A stretch of 64,000 nucleotides of DNA, taken from assembly GCF_963678975.1 (NCBI RefSeq), contig NC_089276.1, positions 17,737,272-17,801,271 on the forward strand. The letters run 5' to 3'. A program made the translations under genes and the position numbers. Below are positions 59,072 through 64,000 of this stretch, one piece after another; the stretch's first letter is position 1; every line of letters starts with the position of its first letter. The notes under the pieces were generated by a model. It made no database searches, had not been told where the DNA came from, and worked only from the letters and a program-made list of their open reading frames with translations. This DNA is from Dysidea avara. Lineage: Eukaryota; Porifera; Demospongiae; Dictyoceratida; Dysideidae.

Positions 59072-59456
59072 GAATACAAAATGGATAATCTTTGATTGTC
59101 CATTTTGTATTCATTGAATCCACAAATTGATAATTTAAATTATCAATTTGTGGATTCAGAATACAAAAATTGATACAAAGTGTCAATTTTTGTATTCATT
59201 GATTTAATAAATGGCTATTTAATACCATGAGTTGAAAAATGTATTTCAATAAATACATTTTTCAAGTCAGTTACCCAAATTTAGTTTAATTATTAAATTA
59301 AACTAAATTTGGCTAATTTATTAAATCAGAATACAAAATGGATAATCTTTGATTGTCCATTTTGTATTCATTGAATCATAAATGGCCCACCATTAGTTTT
59401 CCATTTATGATTCTGAATAATAATTAATGTAGTTTTCTCAAACATTAATTATTATT
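59072..59456. repeat. Series of consecutive hairpins with short regular spacers
   Basis: H1 59072-59112, H2 59116-59157, H3 59159-59197, a compound H4 59201-59327 with two inner hairpins (59232-59265, 59275-59312), H5 59329-59369 (identical to H1), H6 59373-59413, H7 59416-59456. Most begin GAAT and end ATTC. The spacers read ATT, A, ATT, A, ATT, TG. H2 is a loopless 42-nt perfect palindrome; the stems of H1, H3 and H5 each have one T-G mismatch. Function unknown. Confidence 0.9.
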
Positions 59457-60050
59457 TATTTATGACGTTTAGCACAATTTATTGAATCACGTATTGTGGT
59501 TGTTGGTGGTATTAAATATCCATCGAATTACATTTGGTAGTGTCGTCTAATTCTACTGACAATTTTAAAATTTTGATTGATAACTTTTATTCTTAATGTA
59601 ATTGTTTATTGTAATGAGCAGGACTCACAGGCATAATGCCTTTTTCTCTGTATTTATTAATAACAATAGATGTTGGTGGTATCGACATTGTATACTTTTT
59701 GGCAGGTGGTCAGGTTGTTTCATCACGTGATCCTCTCTCAGCGTAGGTTGGTGACAGGTGCATAGCTGCTATTGCGTTTTCGAGCCTTTGTTGTAATCTG
59801 TATGGCTCGATGTAGGATTTTTGGCCCCTGCAGCTAACTCGAGCCTATTTGGGCGAGAGTTCCATAGCCCCAAAGAAAGCCCATAGTGGGATAGCAGGGG
59901 GTTCTATTAAGTAGCTAGTTGGAGAAATTTAAACCTTGACAAAGTGATTATCTTGGTTTTCCTGTCGCCCAGATGAAGTCTTGTCGCCTTTGATAGGCGC
60001 TGTTAAGCTTTAGCACGTGTGCCTGCCTGCCTGCCTTTTCATGGCTACCT
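59457..60050. other. Mostly unassigned, with a LINE 3'-UTR-like remnant
   Basis: 59580-59690 has GACTCACAGGCATAATGCC and an AATAACAATAG end, resembling the GGCATAAGCC 3' UTR at 35410. The rest shows no feature. Confidence 0.35.
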
Positions 60051-61532
60051 GGCCACCTCCATGTGAACCATGCCAGCAGCACGATTAGGAGCTGCAAACA
60101 GATAACAAGGATGCTAAACTTTGTTAAACGTAACCTTTATAGATGTTCTGCAGAAACTAAATGTTTAGCCTACACCAGTATAGTGAGACCACTGTTGGAG
60201 TATGGATCGGCTGTATGGGACCCCTACTTGCAGAAGGAGATACAAAGTATAGAAATGGTACAACGACGTGCTGCTCGTTGGGTCAAGTCAGACTACCGAT
60301 ATAACAGTAGTGTTACATCTATGTTAGCAGATCTACAATGGCCATCACTTCAAAACCGACGATATGTGACTAGATTAAAAGTCTTCTACAACATTGTTTA
60401 CTCCTCATCAGTCTTAACAGCATAGGCGGATCTGAGGGGGGGCCAAGGGGTGCTGTGCCCCCCCCTGGCCTTTCTCTGGCCCCCCTTGGACCTACAGTAC
60501 TATATGTATACCAAAATTAGAATCATGCACTCACACTGTATTTAGAAGAAGAGAAAGCCAATAGGCAAATAGAAGACAACACTTATAAATGTAGTTAACA
60601 TTTATAGTTAAACTGTACACCGTAAAAAAAGTGAGGCAAATAAATTTGAATTTTTGTGCAAAGATCGAGGTACTCTAATAGAGCAGTCACTACTCTAATA
60701 GAACAGTCGCAATTCTGATGTCATCAATTTACAAATCGTAGCAATGCTAGCTACTCCTTATTTTGATTTGGTATACACTTTACCATCAAACAGGTTATCT
60801 CAGATAGGCTAACCAATCTTTGTATGCATTGTAAAGCATACACTTTTTTAGCTAAATGTTATCAAAAATGCTCTGAAATTCAAACCTGGGAGGTCTGATT
60901 TTTAAAAATTTCTCCAACTACAGTTTTACAAACTGTATGTCCATCATTCATCCAGCTATATGCTGAATAAGGTTATGCAAATGAATACAACTTTATTATT
61001 ATTATTATTGTTAATTAGCCAAGCCCACTAGGGGCAACACGCTAATGAGCATTACAATCACACATTATATTATATTACTTACAGCGTTCTTAAATGTTTC
61101 AAGATCTATTGTGTCGATGTTAGGAATTTGAAACTTGTGTTCTAGAATTTCCCCATAGCTCATAGTAGAATAAACACTGTTGTGTACTAAAACTTCTTGC
61201 CCCCCCCTTGGCCCCCCCTGACAGTGTCTCCTAGATCCGCCTATGCTTAACAGTCCCAAATTACTTCACTAACACCACATATCCCACCCACCACCACCAC
61301 CCCTTCCATTTTGAGATTCCGTTTGCTAGAACAGATCATTATAAATTCAGCTATTACCCCAAATCTATCTGCGATTGGACCAACTGACACAATAGAATCC
61401 CAATCTCTACAAGTATTTTTAGATAAATTATAACTGACTCTTATCTATGTGATTTGTAATGTTTTTCCTTACCTGAACATATCAGTTTGTAACTGTGTTT
61501 TCAGTAATCATAATCACAATCATAATCATAAT
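60051..61532 (+). pseudogene. LINE RT C-terminal part, interrupted by a hAT
   Basis: 60063-60420 encodes SSTIRSCKQITRMLNFVKRN, SIVRPLLEYGSAVWDPYL, IEMVQRRAARWVK and LQNRRYVTRLKVFYNIV. After removing 60421-61253 the frame goes on as VPNYF, FARTDHYKFSYYPKSI, DW, then a short deletion shifts it before TDTIESQSLQVFLDKL and a stop at about 61430. The tail is (AATCAT)n at 61505-61530. Catalytic RT motifs are missing. Confidence 0.88.
60421..61245. mobile_element. hAT element (825 bp) with perfect 8-bp TSD in the LINE
   Basis: CTTAACAG at 60413-60420 and 61246-61253. Ends CATAGGCGGATCTGAGG and (reverse complement) CATAGGCGGATCTAGG, then GGGGGGCCAAGGGG-type blocks. Carries AAGATCGAGGTACTCTAATA and a second motif copy at 60660-60712. 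Contains an (ATT)n run at 60996-61010. Confidence 0.95.
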
Positions 61533-61559
61533 GGTTGTTGATACTGGCCGGCATAGAAA

Positions 61560-63750
61560 GGAACATATTTCAAAACGTTAAGTGAGTGATGTTGTATCAG
61601 TGCCATGCCCTGATCTGGCAAGCAGTCAACTGTCAGACTACGCCAGTTTCATTGATACTTAGCTGCGTGACACTACAGTATAGCTAGTACCCGGCTTGGC
61701 CTTTGTTTGATTGAAGTTTTATGGTCATATATAGTTTTGATTTACGCACATGCTAAGACTGCTATAAGTGTGTCACCAGCTAGTATGTTGCAAAGTTGGC
61801 AGTATTGGTAGCGATAGCTGTAACTTGTAAATCTATAATATACATGTGGATGCAAGTGCGTTTTAGTGGCTACACGGCCTGTTGGATTTTAGCATTGCGG
61901 TCACGTGCTCACGTGCTGACCTAGCTGATTTGCAGCTGCACTATGTCCTCAGCTCACAGTGCAGTCATAGTGAGTAATATTGGCTCAGCTACTTGTGCAC
62001 TCTTGACACAACCATAATTGATGTGTTCCCCGTATCCAGAGAGTTGAGGCGCAGCTCAGTCTGACGTGTCTATGTGTCACTAATCTGATACTGTTTAGAG
62101 CAATCTCACATCTCTATTCATAGTGTAGGCACCTGTGTTAAACATGCCTGGTGTGATTTCGATAAGCCAGTGTGTGATACAGCTGGCATGTGGTAATGCT
62201 CAAATAGCTTAGTACGACTTTGTCTTGTTGCCTGAAGTAGTGCTACCAGATCTATCCTCACTCAATTGTTTTGTTCAGTAGTCACCATAGCTGTTGTAGT
62301 GTGCTGCTCATCTGTCACATCCTGAGTCGCTGGATATCGAATATGCCAGTATGTTTTTTTTATTGCTAGCAGTTCTAGTCAAGGTGTTCCCAGCAAGTGA
62401 GCTGTAGTAGTAGCTGGTCATCTTGATTATCAGCTATCGATTTAGCTGATATGTGTGTACTGTACATGCATGTGCTACTGAACATCGCTGCCACATCTAG
62501 CTGGGGCAAATAATGTAGTCGGGTGCTAATGATCAAGTTGATGTCTGACTCCACTGTGTTGGTCGCTTAGCAGGTGCAGTCATAAGCTCTCAGTGCAGTG
62601 CAGCTGAAGTGTGCTTAAACTGTGGCCGCATGCAGCAGCTGCATGTCCTGTCGTTTAGTGGTAGTGATTAGCTGATGTGTAACTGTACAATGCTACAAAT
62701 GTAGCTGTCCCGTCATTCAGTTAAGTGCAATAACTGATATGCCACTGTATAATCAACTGAGTAGCCGTTATGTCTACTGCCATCGATGCTATCATGTATA
62801 GCTGATACGCATCTATAATGTACTGTGCTACCACTGTGTAGCCGTCAAATATACTGCAAATGATGCTGTCAGGTGCTACTGTTATAGCTGCATGATGCAG
62901 GCACTATGCCTTTATGATTAGGTAGATGAAGAGGAGTCTTTAGAGTACATGGCTGAGCATGCTAAGTATGCAGAGACCTAAGCCCAACCTCATGCGATTG
63001 CTATGGTCCTGTAATGTGCAACTGTACTTCACTACTGACATGGCTGTCTCACCCACTATGACTGATACTGAACAATAGTGATGGAATCAGGTTTAATGCT
63101 CATGACTGTCCTGTGCTGTTACTATCTGTAAGATCTGTCAATGGTGCAGGTACTACTAATACAACTGATATGTAGCCACAATCATGAGATGGTCAGGAGT
63201 ATCAAAATAGTCCTATCCTGGTATGGCTGTTACATCTGCAACTAATTCATCAGGTGTTTTCAGTATGTAACTGTGCTATTGAAATTCCTGACACTTCCGC
63301 TCGAGCTTCCGCTGCACCTGATTGCGTCAAGTGTTAGCAATATCTCTGATGTGTGGGTGTAGGATTATGGCATAGCCAGGTGTCACATCTACTACAATTG
63401 ATGCGGTCAGATGTAACAATATACCTGGTATGTGACTGCACAGTGCTACTGGTGTAGCTGTCCTGTCCACTGTAGCTGATCATGATGCAGTTAGGTAATG
63501 ATATAGCTGTTGTGTGGCTGCGCTGCTGACACCTCTGCCTCTGACATGTTTCTGTGCTAACAATATAGCTGATGTGTGACTGTGGCTACAGTGCATGGTA
63601 ATACTGTATAGCAGTACTATGGCTGTGTCATTTTTAAATTCTATTTTTACCACTGATGTAGTCAGAAGCTAGCAATATAATGACTGTACAGTGTTGTTGA
63701 CGTAGCAATCGCCTCAACTACAGCTGATGCATGCAATGTAGCTGTCGTGT
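61560..63750. repeat. Degenerate tandem repeat, unit roughly 100 bp
   Basis: Recurring pieces such as TAGCTGATGTGTGACTGTAC, GCTGTCATGTCTAC-type and CTGATGCTGTCAGGTGCTA repeat through the region in the same order with heavy divergence. No coding frame. Confidence 0.5.
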
Positions 63751-64000
63751 AACTGTGTGATGCAGGGCCGGAGGAGGGAAAATTGAATTGGTCAGGCCAT
63801 TGACTATAATGTTGAAATTGCTACTATATACATACCAATGAGAGAGGAGCTGTTGCACAGTGTGCGAAGCACAAGCATTCTGGGGGCATGCCTCCACAGG
63901 AAATTTTTGAAAATTAGACACTCAGATATGCAATTTTAGTGATATTTCACTGCTAGCTAGCTATATAAATATGCTCAAGCCTATCTTGTTCTTCAGACTT
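63751..64000. other. Possible left end of another CAGGG-type element, cut by window end
   Basis: CAGGGCCGGAGGAGGG at about 63763 resembles the CAGGGGCGG termini in the window, followed by GCGAAGCACAAGCATTCTGG. The other end would lie outside. Confidence 0.35.

Overview
The window looks like transposon-dense intergenic DNA from an animal genome. It is AT-rich, has spliceosomal introns (GT...AG), simple-sequence repeats and dozens of eukaryotic mobile elements, and no bacterial gene organisation. The mix (APE-type and restriction-endonuclease-type LINEs, a P/THAP9-like transposase, hAT, PIF/Harbinger-like and Helitron-like elements, no LTR retrotransposon coding) fits an early-branching marine invertebrate such as a sponge or cnidarian. 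The species cannot be fixed from the sequence alone. No intact host gene was found; the only host-gene candidate is a possible first exon with TATA and CCAAT boxes near 25.7 kb (minus strand).

Layout. 0-2.2 kb: end of a TIR element, a LINE tail and a hAT MITE with perfect 8-bp target duplication. 2.5-7.0 kb: a decayed multi-exon P-element-type transposase, with a second unknown gene converging on it from the other strand. 8-16.3 kb: a long-inverted-repeat element interrupted by a 5.2-kb TIR element, which itself carries a 3.9-kb Helitron-like element with a ~2.5-kb minisatellite. 16.9-18.2 kb: a unit flanked by direct repeats. 18.7-23.1 kb: a giant palindrome with ~0.9-kb arms, one arm split by a 2.6-kb hAT. 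23.2-25.25 kb: two LINE C-termini with restriction-like endonuclease motifs. 25.5-35.1 kb: mostly non-coding repeats, microsatellites and a second copy of the inverted-repeat element. 35.1-43.4 kb: nested MITEs, LINE remnants and an SINE. 43.4-51.4 kb: an APE/RT LINE split by a second Helitron-like copy (3.5 kb), all inside a duplicated host repeat. 51.4-56.6 kb: diverged segmental duplications with small foldback elements. 56.8-58.4 kb: a minus-strand LINE RT. 58.4-59.46 kb: a G-poor segment ending in a run of consecutive hairpins. 60.0-61.5 kb: a LINE interrupted by a hAT. 61.6-63.75 kb: a degenerate tandem repeat.

Themes. Nesting can be dated by comparing filled and empty sites inside the window, because several insertions have an uninterrupted relative nearby. 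A short motif, core CTCTAATAGAGCAGTCA, recurs inside unrelated element types (hAT-like elements, both Helitron-like copies, an insertion in the P-transposase intron) and is the main unexplained shared signal. The second is the head-to-tail hairpin series at 59.07-59.46 kb.
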